From Flavobacterium notoginsengisoli (GTDB lineage Bacteria > Bacteroidota > Bacteroidia > Flavobacteriales > Flavobacteriaceae): DNA of 64,000 nucleotides. The stretch's first letter is position 1; every line of letters starts with the position of its first letter. The notes below the pieces were generated by a model, which worked only from the letters and a program-made list of their open reading frames with translations, was not told the origin of the DNA and did no database searches. Below are positions 40,524-48,921 of the stretch, piece by piece. The translations under genes were made by a program, and so were the position numbers. The DNA lies in NCBI RefSeq assembly GCF_014207905.1, contig NZ_JACHLB010000007.1:1-64000 (forward strand), given 5' to 3'.

Positions 40524-41126
40524 CTATTTGCTTGCAGTTGTATAGAGCAATTCAACGTTTTTAATAGATCCAATTGGAGCAATCTTAATATGTTTTTGCC
40601 CTTTTGCTACATAAAAATAATACAAGCTATTTGTACCAACGAGATTAACCTCTTCAGGATCTCCATCGTTAAAGTTTAATTGATAATTATAATCAAGTTT
40701 TCCCTTAGCAATTCGCTGAGAAGTAAAATAACCGCTAGCTACTCCGGTTCCCATAAAAAAAGATAAAAGGATAACAGCCAGTGTTCTTATTGCAATTTGA
40801 TTGTAGTAACTTTTCTTTTGCTCCAGAGTTAATTCTTCATCAGACTTCAGATCAAACATTTTTTGGACTGTTATTTTATTTTTGTTTTCTAAAAGAAATT
40901 TCGGAAGATAAAAATGACTTGCAAACAACAAAATAATCGTGATTAAAATGATAGGATTTGAAGTAATGTAAACTAACGGACTCATTAAAACATCAACAAT
41001 AGTTGAGAATTTTAGAATGTTTATTCCGAGCTGATAATATTGAATGCTGTCTTTTAATATTCCCATTACAATAAGGAATAAATAACCAAATGGCAGTAGT
41101 TTTTCTAGATCTTCAGAAATTTTCAT
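40524..41126 (-). CDS. Membrane protein of unknown function
   Basis: This 200-aa protein is not recognised. Three hydrophobic segments are seen (about residues 11-35, 48-72 and 112-130), and the C-terminal 70 residues are soluble with beta character (KLDYNYQLNFNDGDPEEVNLVG, then SLYYFYVAKGQKHIKIAPI). It lies 69 bases upstream of the four-helix-bundle gene on the same strand. A flavobacterial structured repeat lies further upstream. Confidence 0.6.
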   Translation of the reverse strand: MKISEDLEKLLPFGYLFLIVMGILKDSIQYYQLGINILKFSTIVDVLMSPLVYITSNPIILITIILLFASHFYLPKFLLENKNKITVQKMFDLKSDEELTLEQKKSYYNQIAIRTLAVILLSFFMGTGVASGYFTSQRIAKGKLDYNYQLNFNDGDPEEVNLVGTNSLYYFYVAKGQKHIKIAPIGSIKNVELLYTTASK

Positions 41127-41268
41127 GTATAATTTCTCTAGTTTAAATTAGTTTAGTTTTTGGAAGTAAATCTTGTTGGTCAGTTTTACAGCTTACTAAA
41201 ATAATATTTTTTACTTACAAATTTAAGAGAGAATTTAGATTCAGAAATTTATTTTTTAAAATGATGTT

Positions 41269-41352
41269 TAGGAGCTTATTCCTGCTGTCCGCTGTATCTT
41301 TTTGTTTTTAAAGAAAAAACAAAAAGGATGCCGCTTCCATCAGGGCTAGGTA
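41269..41352 (-). ncRNA. Flavo-1-like structured repeat element, copy 2
   Basis: Read on the minus strand, the element starts TAGCCCTGATGGAAGCGG, has an inner hairpin ATCCTTTTTGTTTTTTC with its complement, then AGCGGACAGCAGGAATAAG. The edges match copy 1 at 23289, with CCTG/CAGG covarying against CCCG/CGGG in the outer stem, which supports a selected RNA or DNA structure. It lies just after the stop of the 161-aa protein gene. Confidence 0.65.
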
Positions 41353-41359
41353 TCAGGAT

Positions 41360-41845
41360 TTATTTAATTACAGATTGATTAATTAAAAATAGAGTTTGTT
41401 TGTTTACAATTTTTGCTGCATTACTTAAGTATATTGGGTTTGTGCATTCTCCATAACTGATGTAAACAATATTATTATCGTCGTTCAAATTTTCATTCCT
41501 CCTTATAGCCTCAGTTGAACTTTCTAAACCACTTATTAAATATACTGGATTTCCTTCTTTAAATAGTTGAGTTGTAATTCCGATTAACATTTCTTCTGCG
41601 AATCTTTGTATATCAGTTTCTTTATAAGCCAAAAGATAAGAACAACTCAACAACGAGCAAAATGTTGTTTTTTGGAATGTCGGATATTTTTCGAACAATT
41701 CATTTCCTTGGTTCAAATTATCAAAACACTTTGTGTATAATTGAGTAGAAATGGAATTGTCTACAACTATTGATTCATCAGTATTTTGACTTTGAGCCTG
41801 AAAGAATACAAAAAAGAATACTGTAACCAAGATATTTTTTAACAT
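41360..41845 (-). CDS. Secreted protein of unknown function
   Basis: This 161-aa protein has a signal peptide (MLKNILVTVFFFVFFQAQSQ, cleavage about residue 19). The mature part is helical and has four cysteines (including CSLLSCSY and YGEC). I do not recognise the family. Its gene starts four bases after the stop of the sodium symporter gene, so it is the last gene of the PIG-L / 35-aa / symporter operon, and it may work with them at the envelope. Confidence 0.65.
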   Translation of the reverse strand: MLKNILVTVFFFVFFQAQSQNTDESIVVDNSISTQLYTKCFDNLNQGNELFEKYPTFQKTTFCSLLSCSYLLAYKETDIQRFAEEMLIGITTQLFKEGNPVYLISGLESSTEAIRRNENLNDDNNIVYISYGECTNPIYLSNAAKIVNKQTLFLINQSVIK

Positions 41846-41849
41846 CAGC

Positions 41850-43574
41850 TTATTCCAAAATCAATTCATTATCATCTGATTTTCCTCTAAAAAATAAAAA
41901 CTGAATCAGTAACGCCAACACAATTGTCAAAATAGCTCCAATGAAATTCAGCCATAAATAACCCAGTTTTTCTTGTGTATAAATCATGAAATAATAAATC
42001 ACAAAAATAGTTAGCTGACTCATGATTGCACTAATAAACATTGGTTTTGCCTGAACGCGTTTTAAATAGAAACCAACTAAGAAAATACCTAAAACGGTTC
42101 CGTAGAAAATAGATCCGATGATGTTTACAAGCTGAATTAAATTCTCAAATAATGTTCCAACACAAGCAAAAAGTATAGCTACAATTCCCCAAAAAAGAGT
42201 GAAAAACTTTGTTATGTTCAAATAATGCTTTTCTGATTTTTCTGTTTTCTGATTTCTTTTATAAATATCAATTGCTGTTGTAGAAGCCAGTGCCGTTAAT
42301 CCGGAAGCTGTAGATGACATGGCTGCCGAAAGAATAACGGCCAACAACAATCCGATTAGACCTTTTGGCAAATAATTAAGAATGAAGTGAAAGAATACAT
42401 AATCTTTATCATTCGTTTCTGTATTACTGTCTGCTTTTACAATGATTTCTTTGGCTTTGTCGCGCAAATCTTTTTCCTTGTTTGATAAAGCAACTAATTC
42501 CTTACGTAAAATTGGATTGTCATAATCTTGATTTAACTGATCGATATATAATAAATTAATTACTTTTTTGTCTTCTGAAAGTTTTACCAGTTTTTGTTCT
42601 AAAGCATGGTATTCTTCTTTATAAACGGATTTTTCAATAGCAATTTTATTATTCGGATTAAAATTTAACGGAACTGGATTGAATTGAAAAAATACAAAAA
42701 CCATAACTCCAGTCAAAAGAATAAAGAACTGCATAGGAACTTTCAAAAGTCCATTCATTATCAATCCCATTTGACTTTCACGAACTGATTTACCAGATAA
42801 GTAACGCCCAACTTGAGATTGATCTGTTCCAAAATAAGCAAGAGCCAAAAAGAAACCTCCAGTAATACCGCTCCAAATAGTGTATTTTTCTTCTGGATCA
42901 AAAGAAAAATTAACAATGTCCATTTTGTCGTTTGCTCCTGCAATATGCAGTGCGCTGTTAAAAGTCATATCATTTGGCAGATAATGCAGAATCAAAAAGA
43001 AAGTAATAAACATTCCAGACATGATTACAAACATCTGTTGTTTTTGAGTTACATTCACCGCTTTTGTTCCCCCAGAAAAGGTGTAAATGATTACCATAAC
43101 ACCAATTATAATATTCATTACAGTCAAATTCCATCCTAAAAGAGCAGATAAAATAATAGCTGGAGCATAAATTGTCAAACCAGTTCCTAAACCTCTTTGT
43201 ACCAAGAATAAAATAGCCGCTAGAGAACGAGTTTTAACATCAAATCTTCTTTCTAGAAATTCGTAAGCGGTAAAAACTTTACTTTTATGATAGAGTGGAA
43301 TAAAGGTCAAACAAATTACAATCATGGCAATTGGCAAGCCAAAATAGAATTGCACAAAACCCATTCCGTCATGGTAAGCTTGTCCAGGTGTAGACAGGAA
43401 AGTAATTGCGCTGGCTTGAGTAGCCATAACAGAAAGCCCAACAGTATACCAAGGCGTTTCGTTGTTTCCTAAAATAAAATCTTCAACGTTTTTACTGCCA
43501 CGGGTTTTCCACGAGCCATAACCAACGATAAATAATAATGTTACAATAAGTACGATCCAGTCAAATAGCTGCAT
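41850..43574 (-). CDS. Sodium:solute symporter (SSS family)
   Basis: This 574-aa inner-membrane protein has about 13-14 helices. The N-terminal part VGLSVMATQASAITFLSTPGQAY and the later SAAMSSTASGLTALASTTAIDIY are characteristic of the Na+/solute symporter family, where these parts form the sodium site. A hydrophilic insert of about 85 residues (about 310-395, rich in Lys and Glu) lies between two helices. Its ATG is three bases after the stop of a 35-aa peptide gene and the operon begins with a PIG-L deacetylase, so an N-acetyl sugar or its product is a reasonable but unproven substrate. Confidence 0.92.
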   Translation of the reverse strand: MQLFDWIVLIVTLLFIVGYGSWKTRGSKNVEDFILGNNETPWYTVGLSVMATQASAITFLSTPGQAYHDGMGFVQFYFGLPIAMIVICLTFIPLYHKSKVFTAYEFLERRFDVKTRSLAAILFLVQRGLGTGLTIYAPAIILSALLGWNLTVMNIIIGVMVIIYTFSGGTKAVNVTQKQQMFVIMSGMFITFFLILHYLPNDMTFNSALHIAGANDKMDIVNFSFDPEEKYTIWSGITGGFFLALAYFGTDQSQVGRYLSGKSVRESQMGLIMNGLLKVPMQFFILLTGVMVFVFFQFNPVPLNFNPNNKIAIEKSVYKEEYHALEQKLVKLSEDKKVINLLYIDQLNQDYDNPILRKELVALSNKEKDLRDKAKEIIVKADSNTETNDKDYVFFHFILNYLPKGLIGLLLAVILSAAMSSTASGLTALASTTAIDIYKRNQKTEKSEKHYLNITKFFTLFWGIVAILFACVGTLFENLIQLVNIIGSIFYGTVLGIFLVGFYLKRVQAKPMFISAIMSQLTIFVIYYFMIYTQEKLGYLWLNFIGAILTIVLALLIQFLFFRGKSDDNELILE

Positions 43575-43577
43575 AGG

Positions 43578-43685
43578 TTATGAATATAATTGCATGATTA
43601 AAACGAAAATAGCAATGTAAATTGCATTAACGACCAAAACGTAGGTGTAGCTTTTTTTCCATTTTTTTGTTTTCTTCGTTTCCAT
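43578..43685 (-). CDS. 35-aa single-helix membrane peptide
   Basis: An intact frame encodes a strongly basic N-terminus (METKKTKKWKKS) followed by one hydrophobic helix (YTYVLVVNAIYIAIFVLIM) and a short tail. It starts three bases after the PIG-L stop and ends three bases before the symporter ATG, so it fills the gap exactly and is translated in the same operon. The positive-inside rule puts the N-terminus in the cytoplasm. By position, it may be a small subunit of the symporter. No homologue was checked. Confidence 0.72.
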   Translation of the reverse strand: METKKTKKWKKSYTYVLVVNAIYIAIFVLIMQLYS

Positions 43686-43688
43686 ATT

Positions 43689-46220
43689 TTATTGCTTTAA
43701 ATCTTGTTTAGGAGCTTCAATTGGCTGTTTAAGAGAGATAATATTAGATAATAATCTATATGCGCCAGAAACTCCTTCTGGTAATTCTCTAAAGAAACTT
43801 AAACCTGTGTAAATGTAATATCCTTTTCCGTATGGTGCTACCAATAATGCGCCATCTTTTGCAGATTCTCCTTTGTCATGTGAAGAAATAATAGGAGTAA
43901 AGGCAGCATCATATTCATTTGGATAATACAAACCTTGTTCTTGAGTCCAACCTTGGAAATCTTTTTCAGAAATTTTATTTGGTGTATTCAAAACAGGATG
44001 ATTTGGTGCTAAAAAGGTGATTTTAGCATTTTCTTCCGTAACACGATCGTTTGATAATTTTAATGGATAAGGTGCAATTTTATCTGTAACCAATTTTCCA
44101 TTCGTATTATATTGAACAATCATATTTTTTCCGCCTTTTACGAAATTGAAAAGGATATTTTGTTTGTTTGCTAAAGCATTTACGGTATTGTAAGCGCGAA
44201 TTCCAGTAATTACAGTACTAAATGACTCTAATTTTTCAGGTGTAATTTCTTCTGGTTTTAAGATGGAAACTTTGTAGCCCATTTGTGCTAAACTTTCTGG
44301 AACTTCATCTCCAGCGCCCATAATATAAGCGATTGCATCTCCAGAAGTTTTTAAGTCGATTCTAATGCATTTAGATTCGGCAGGTTTTAAGACCATTTGT
44401 TTTGTGATATGATTGAAATCAATAATAGTTTGATCTTTATCAAAACGTTTACCGTCAACAGTTGCAATGCTTTTTGCCATCACTTCCTCAGGATTTACTG
44501 GCGGTGTTACTTCAAAATAAAATATTTGTTCGTTACCTTTTCTGTCAAGGTCAAACGGAATTTCTTTTGGAGAAACAGTCCAGCTTTTTGCCAATTCTAA
44601 TTGTAAATTTCCTTTTACATTGTCTTTTCCTGCACGAACTTTTACTGGAATCATTTTACTTTTAGTGTCTCTAAAAATCAAAACTCTTTCTAAGATTGAA
44701 GTCGTAACTTCAGGAACAATATCAAGAAAATTATACATTTCTCCTTTTACGCCGTCGTTGTATTTGTACACGATTGTACGCTCAAAAGGAATCTCAACAT
44801 CATTAATTTTTACATTAAAAATCACCTTGGTTTCTCTAATAATATCAGGAATTCCAATAATTTCTTGATTAGAAACGGTGTACATACCAACAGTTGCTTT
44901 TTCTTTTAGCCAATAAGGTTGCGTATATTCAATATTTTCAGGAAGTTGAAATTGAAGATTTATTTTTTGATCATTATTGTTTTTTAAAGCAATGTTTTGA
45001 GAAATTGTTTTATTGTCTGGTAAAGTTTTTACGCTAACCAATTGCATATCAATATTACATCTGTTGATAGCTTCAAGATATAGTTTAAGTGTACTTCCTG
45101 GAGTTGCTTCTTGTTCGTTTGCTACAGCTTCAAGATATAAACCAGAGCAAGATGCAATAATATTTTTTATTGCATTAGATTTAATGCTTTTCCAATGATC
45201 ATCTTCAAGAGCTTCAATCATGGCATAAGCTTTTACTAAATCTGGAATACTAGCAGAAGGTTTATTGAAATCATATTTTGAAATAATTGAAGAAATCAAA
45301 TCACCAATTGGTTTTCCGTTTTTAACACGGTTCCAGCTAGTATCAATTCCGTCAAATAAATTATCGCGTTCTTTTGGAGTTTCGCCATTAATTAACTCTA
45401 AATATTCTGTTTCTTCGCCACGTACACCAGTGCTTCCAAAACCTTGAGATTGATGACGGCTTCGGCTTAAAGCTGCAATTTCCTGATTTGATTTTCCGAT
45501 TCCGTTATAATATACACCAGTTTCTAGCTTTGTAAATTTAGATTTATTTGCAGCATCAAATTTTTCTTGGCTTCCGTAAAACCACCATGACGGATTGAAA
45601 AATTGGCGTTTTACCTGCCAAGGCGTAACATATTTTAATTGTTCAGGATAAACTTTTGGATCGTTTGTTAGTTTAAAACTTTCGACACTTAACATCGCCG
45701 AAGAGGTATGATGTCCATGTGTAGTTCCTGGCGAACGATGGTCAAATCTATTGATAATAATATCTGGCTGAAATTTTCTAATAGTCCAAACTACATCGGC
45801 AAGGACTTTATTTTTATCCCAGATATCTAAAGTTTCATCTGGATTTTTTGAGAAACCAAAATCATTTGCTCTTGAAAAAAATTGTTCTCCTCCATCAATT
45901 TTTCTTGCTTCAATTAACTCTTGAGTTCTTATAACTCCTAATAATTCACGCAATTGAGGTCCAATTAAGTTTTGTCCACCATCACCACGCGTTAGAGATA
46001 AATAACCAGTTCTGGCATTCATATCGTTTGCTAAATACGAAATCATTCGGGTGTTTTCGTCATCAGGGTGTGCGGCAACATATAAAACCGAACCTAAAAA
46101 GTTTAATTTCTTGATTTGATTGTAAATTTCAACTGAATTTGGTTTTTGTGGCTGCTGCGCAAATGAAATTTGAAAACTGATAAAAAATAGAAGAAAGATT
46201 TGAATCTGTATTTTTCTCAT
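43689..46220 (-). CDS. Secreted PIG-L family deacetylase
   Basis: This 843-aa protein has a signal peptide (about residues 1-21), then the PIG-L/LmbE metal site: HPDDE at 51-55 and the partner histidines in TTHGHHTSSAM (near 165). Family members remove acetyl groups from N-acetylglucosamine derivatives using zinc. The long remainder has beta domains and ends in a Rossmann-like part (VSILKPEEITPEKLESFSTV, then ITGIRAYNT), similar to ThuA or glutamine-amidotransferase folds. It is the first gene of a four-gene operon with a sodium symporter. The true substrate is not known. Confidence 0.9.
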   Translation of the reverse strand: MRKIQIQIFLLFFISFQISFAQQPQKPNSVEIYNQIKKLNFLGSVLYVAAHPDDENTRMISYLANDMNARTGYLSLTRGDGGQNLIGPQLRELLGVIRTQELIEARKIDGGEQFFSRANDFGFSKNPDETLDIWDKNKVLADVVWTIRKFQPDIIINRFDHRSPGTTHGHHTSSAMLSVESFKLTNDPKVYPEQLKYVTPWQVKRQFFNPSWWFYGSQEKFDAANKSKFTKLETGVYYNGIGKSNQEIAALSRSRHQSQGFGSTGVRGEETEYLELINGETPKERDNLFDGIDTSWNRVKNGKPIGDLISSIISKYDFNKPSASIPDLVKAYAMIEALEDDHWKSIKSNAIKNIIASCSGLYLEAVANEQEATPGSTLKLYLEAINRCNIDMQLVSVKTLPDNKTISQNIALKNNNDQKINLQFQLPENIEYTQPYWLKEKATVGMYTVSNQEIIGIPDIIRETKVIFNVKINDVEIPFERTIVYKYNDGVKGEMYNFLDIVPEVTTSILERVLIFRDTKSKMIPVKVRAGKDNVKGNLQLELAKSWTVSPKEIPFDLDRKGNEQIFYFEVTPPVNPEEVMAKSIATVDGKRFDKDQTIIDFNHITKQMVLKPAESKCIRIDLKTSGDAIAYIMGAGDEVPESLAQMGYKVSILKPEEITPEKLESFSTVITGIRAYNTVNALANKQNILFNFVKGGKNMIVQYNTNGKLVTDKIAPYPLKLSNDRVTEENAKITFLAPNHPVLNTPNKISEKDFQGWTQEQGLYYPNEYDAAFTPIISSHDKGESAKDGALLVAPYGKGYYIYTGLSFFRELPEGVSGAYRLLSNIISLKQPIEAPKQDLKQ

Positions 46221-46337
46221 GCTGTGGTTAATTGTTTTTCTTTTAAGAGCTTCAAAAATACTAATTATTTTATGGAAGACTATTTAAATGAAATGTTAAT
46301 GGTTGTTATTGAATTGCAATTTTTTCAAATAAGCAAC

Positions 46338-46375
46338 AAAAAAGCTGCCAGTTTTTTACGCTGGCAGCTTTTTTA
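46338..46375 (-). terminator. Terminator after the LVIVD-like lipoprotein gene
   Basis: A perfect 14-bp stem (46338-46351 with 46361-46374) has A and T runs on both sides. It lies 25 bases after the stop of the minus-strand lipoprotein gene. Confidence 0.93.
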
Positions 46376-46399
46376 TATCTAAAAATGGAGAATAAATCT

Positions 46400-48022
46400 C
46401 TATTTTAATTTGTTTTCGGTATCAACATAACTTCCTGTAATGGTTACGTTACTTCCTTTAGTTACTTTTCCATAGATTGTAATTGAAGACGTGTTTCCGA
46501 TGAAATTGATTTTAGCACCGCTGTTCAATGTTAAATTTCCCCAAATTACTACTGATCCTTCTACATTTAAAACAGCATCAGTATTAATTATAAGCTGTGT
46601 TGGATTAGTCTGTTGGTATTTTCCTTGAGATAAACTTCCTCTCATATTGAATGTACCTTTACTATTTAAAGTCAAATCACCAAGAACTGCAATAGAACCA
46701 CAATGCGTTAAAACAGCACCAGAATTTACAATAGCCGAATTAATGGCTGTTGCACCTTGATACGATTTAGTTTCATTAGAATTTAAAATCAAATTGCTTC
46801 CTTGATTGTATAAACCGTAAGTTGCACAGCTTGCAAATGTAGTACTTGGTTTTTCAAGTTTAATGATTTTCAAACCACCTGTTCCGCTGGCAACATAAAT
46901 ATAATTTCCACTAGATTTCACATAGTTTGATGAGCCTGCAATTCCTACAGAACCTAATAAACTAAGTTGTGTTGCTGATTGGTAAACATTAAGACCTAAA
47001 GCACCATTTGCAATAAAAGCATAGCCATCATTAAAAGAAACAGCATTTGTTACATTGTCTTCGCCAGCAGTTGGAATTCCAATAGTTTGTAATTTTGAAC
47101 CACTATTGATATCGTAAACTCCTAGACCATTTGGACCTTCAGAAACAAAAAGTTTTGTTCCGTCAATATCCATTGTTCTTTTTGCGCCGCTTATGTCATT
47201 AGAAGTAGCAAAACTTTTTTGTAAAGCCAAATTTGATTGATTGTAAATATTAACGCCTTTTGTTCCACTTAAAGTTACTACTTTATCACTTGTTAAAGCG
47301 ATTGAACGTAAATCAGCAACTGCCACTTTTCCTGTAACTGCTTTAGTTGAAGTACTTAATTTGAATAAACTTCCATTATCTCCAGTAACGGCAAAATAAT
47401 TAGAAGTATTAGCTGCAACATCTGTAGTTACTCTGCTTTCTAAATAATTTGTGGTTAAGGTATTAGTAAGTAATCCAGAGCTCAAAGCCATATTAAATAC
47501 AATTGCTGGATTTCCTGCAAGCTGAGCATCTTTATCTACATCTTTTGCCGCGCCGATAATTAAATTTCCGTTTGCATAAGTAAGCGATGTGATATCAGTA
47601 TTAGGAATCAAAGCCGAAGTTACTAATTTTGGCTTGTAAGGATCAGAAACATCGATAACATCAATTGCTCCAGAATAAACATCGCCTCTTGTAATATAAG
47701 AAACGTAAGCATAATTACCATTTACGGTTACGTGACTTGCTTGAAGCGTTCTTCCATTAGCATCAACTGGAGGTTTTACTTCTGCAATTTGAACTAAAGG
47801 TAAAGTAGTGTTTGTCGTTTCGGCAGATTTACCAGTTGCTGAAACATTGTCGATTGAAATAACACCTGAATTAGTAAGGTCAAGTCTCTGATTTAAGGCA
47901 GTTTGATCTGAGTTAATTGTAATGTTATTTACCGATTGGTTGTCGTTTCCATCATTGTTATCGTCACAACCTACTAATAGTGACATTGCTAAAAATGAAA
48001 ATAAATAAACATTCTTTTTCAT
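46400..48022 (-). CDS. Lipoprotein with beta-propeller (LVIVD-like) repeats
   Basis: This 540-aa protein has a lipobox LLVGC (Cys19) followed by an Asp/Asn-rich spacer, so it is lipid-anchored. Residues about 95-400 have repeats such as VTVNGNYAYVSY...VIDVSDPYKPKLV and ...VKSSGNYIYVASGTGGLKII, typical of LVIVD beta-propeller repeats. The last 140 residues have regular beta strands (LTLNSKGTFNMRG, VVIWGNLTLNSGAKINFIG), a possible beta-solenoid. It is a single gene, ended by a terminator. It is probably a surface or outer-membrane protein of unknown role. Confidence 0.82.
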   Translation of the reverse strand: MKKNVYLFSFLAMSLLVGCDDNNDGNDNQSVNNITINSDQTALNQRLDLTNSGVISIDNVSATGKSAETTNTTLPLVQIAEVKPPVDANGRTLQASHVTVNGNYAYVSYITRGDVYSGAIDVIDVSDPYKPKLVTSALIPNTDITSLTYANGNLIIGAAKDVDKDAQLAGNPAIVFNMALSSGLLTNTLTTNYLESRVTTDVAANTSNYFAVTGDNGSLFKLSTSTKAVTGKVAVADLRSIALTSDKVVTLSGTKGVNIYNQSNLALQKSFATSNDISGAKRTMDIDGTKLFVSEGPNGLGVYDINSGSKLQTIGIPTAGEDNVTNAVSFNDGYAFIANGALGLNVYQSATQLSLLGSVGIAGSSNYVKSSGNYIYVASGTGGLKIIKLEKPSTTFASCATYGLYNQGSNLILNSNETKSYQGATAINSAIVNSGAVLTHCGSIAVLGDLTLNSKGTFNMRGSLSQGKYQQTNPTQLIINTDAVLNVEGSVVIWGNLTLNSGAKINFIGNTSSITIYGKVTKGSNVTITGSYVDTENKLK

Positions 48023-48175
48023 AAAAATTTCAATTTGGGTTTAAAAATTCGCTGCAAATATATATCATAATCACATTAAACAAAGGTTAATATTTAAAAT
48101 TGTTTAATAGAAGCTATTGTTATTCAGTGATTTATATTGAAGTTACAATTTTTTGACAAAACTTCAAAATCAAAA

Positions 48176-48213
48176 AAGCAAAAAAAAGAGAGTATCGTGT
48201 TCTGATACTCTCT
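48176..48213 (-). terminator. Terminator after the His-rich protein gene
   Basis: A perfect 10-bp stem AGAGAGTATC at 48187-48196 with its complement at 48204-48213 is followed on the minus strand by T runs. It lies 26 bases after the stop of the His-rich protein gene. Confidence 0.9.
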
Positions 48214-48238
48214 AGCGCCGAAATTTAACATTTTAGCA

Positions 48239-48742
48239 TTATCTTCTTCCTCTTCCATGATCATGATCATCGTGGTGATGGTGGTCATCATGTCTATCGT
48301 GGTGTTTATCATGTTTGTCATAACGTTTGTAGTCTCTACGCTCACTATAACCATATACAGGTCTTGGTTTGTATGGTCTTTGAGGTGCTCCATGATATCC
48401 TTTATAATATTTTACTCTATGACGATCGAAGTAAACATAAGGGGTTCTTCCGTGATAGTCTGTTAAAACTACTTTGTAACCACCATACAAATCGTAGTTT
48501 CTATATTGTCTTGGTAAATAAGTTGTTCTAACCCATTTTCCTCCTCCAAAATAAATAAACTGCGAAGCTCTTACGTCATAATAGGCTTCAATATCTGGTA
48601 AGTAATAATATTCCATTTGAGAATATCCTGCAGGTCCCCAAGCTGGTGGAGTTCCTATGTTAACGTTAATCGATACTTGGGCTTGCGTGGCATTTGCAAC
48701 CATTAGAAATAATCCGGCGATTGCTAATTTTATCGTTTTCAT
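48239..48742 (-). CDS. Secreted protein with His-rich C-terminus
   Basis: This 167-aa protein has a signal peptide (MKTIKLAIAGLFLMVANATQAQ). The central part is rich in Tyr and Gly (MEYYYLPDIEAYYDVRASQFIYFGGGKWVR, shown in two parts: residues about 43-58 and 59-72). The last 30 residues are mainly His, Asp, Arg and Lys, which could bind metal ions. Similar proteins are common in Bacteroidetes without a known role. Upstream there is a pair of direct repeats that may be a regulator site. Confidence 0.8.
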   Translation of the reverse strand: MKTIKLAIAGLFLMVANATQAQVSINVNIGTPPAWGPAGYSQMEYYYLPDIEAYYDVRASQFIYFGGGKWVRTTYLPRQYRNYDLYGGYKVVLTDYHGRTPYVYFDRHRVKYYKGYHGAPQRPYKPRPVYGYSERRDYKRYDKHDKHHDRHDDHHHHDDHDHGRGRR

Positions 48743-48806
48743 CTTTTTTTAATTTTTAATGTTAATCTTGTTTAGGGATATTCATATACTGTGCCAAAAA
48801 AAATAA

Positions 48807-48847
48807 ATATGCATTTTGTCGAGTAAAAAATGCATTTCGTCGAATAT
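48807..48847. promoter_or_regulatory. Direct repeat, possible regulator site upstream of the His-rich gene
   Basis: ATGCATTTTGTCGAGTA at 48809-48825 is repeated as ATGCATTTCGTCGAATA at 48830-48846, a start-to-start distance of 21 bases, two DNA turns. It lies 67-104 bases upstream of the His-rich protein ATG. Direct repeats of this spacing are typical for LytTR-type response regulators, but the identity is inferred. Confidence 0.5.
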
Positions 48848-48921
48848 TTTTTTGATTTGTTTAACGCTTAATTTGTTGATTTTAAGCATTTTTATTAAAG
48901 ATGAGAATTTTAAAAAAAAAA

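Noticed and set aside
48124..48393. An 89-codon minus-strand frame rich in Met, Thr and Asp overlapping the His-rich gene
   Set aside because: It arises from frame-shifted reading of His/Asp codon repeats and runs through the terminator.
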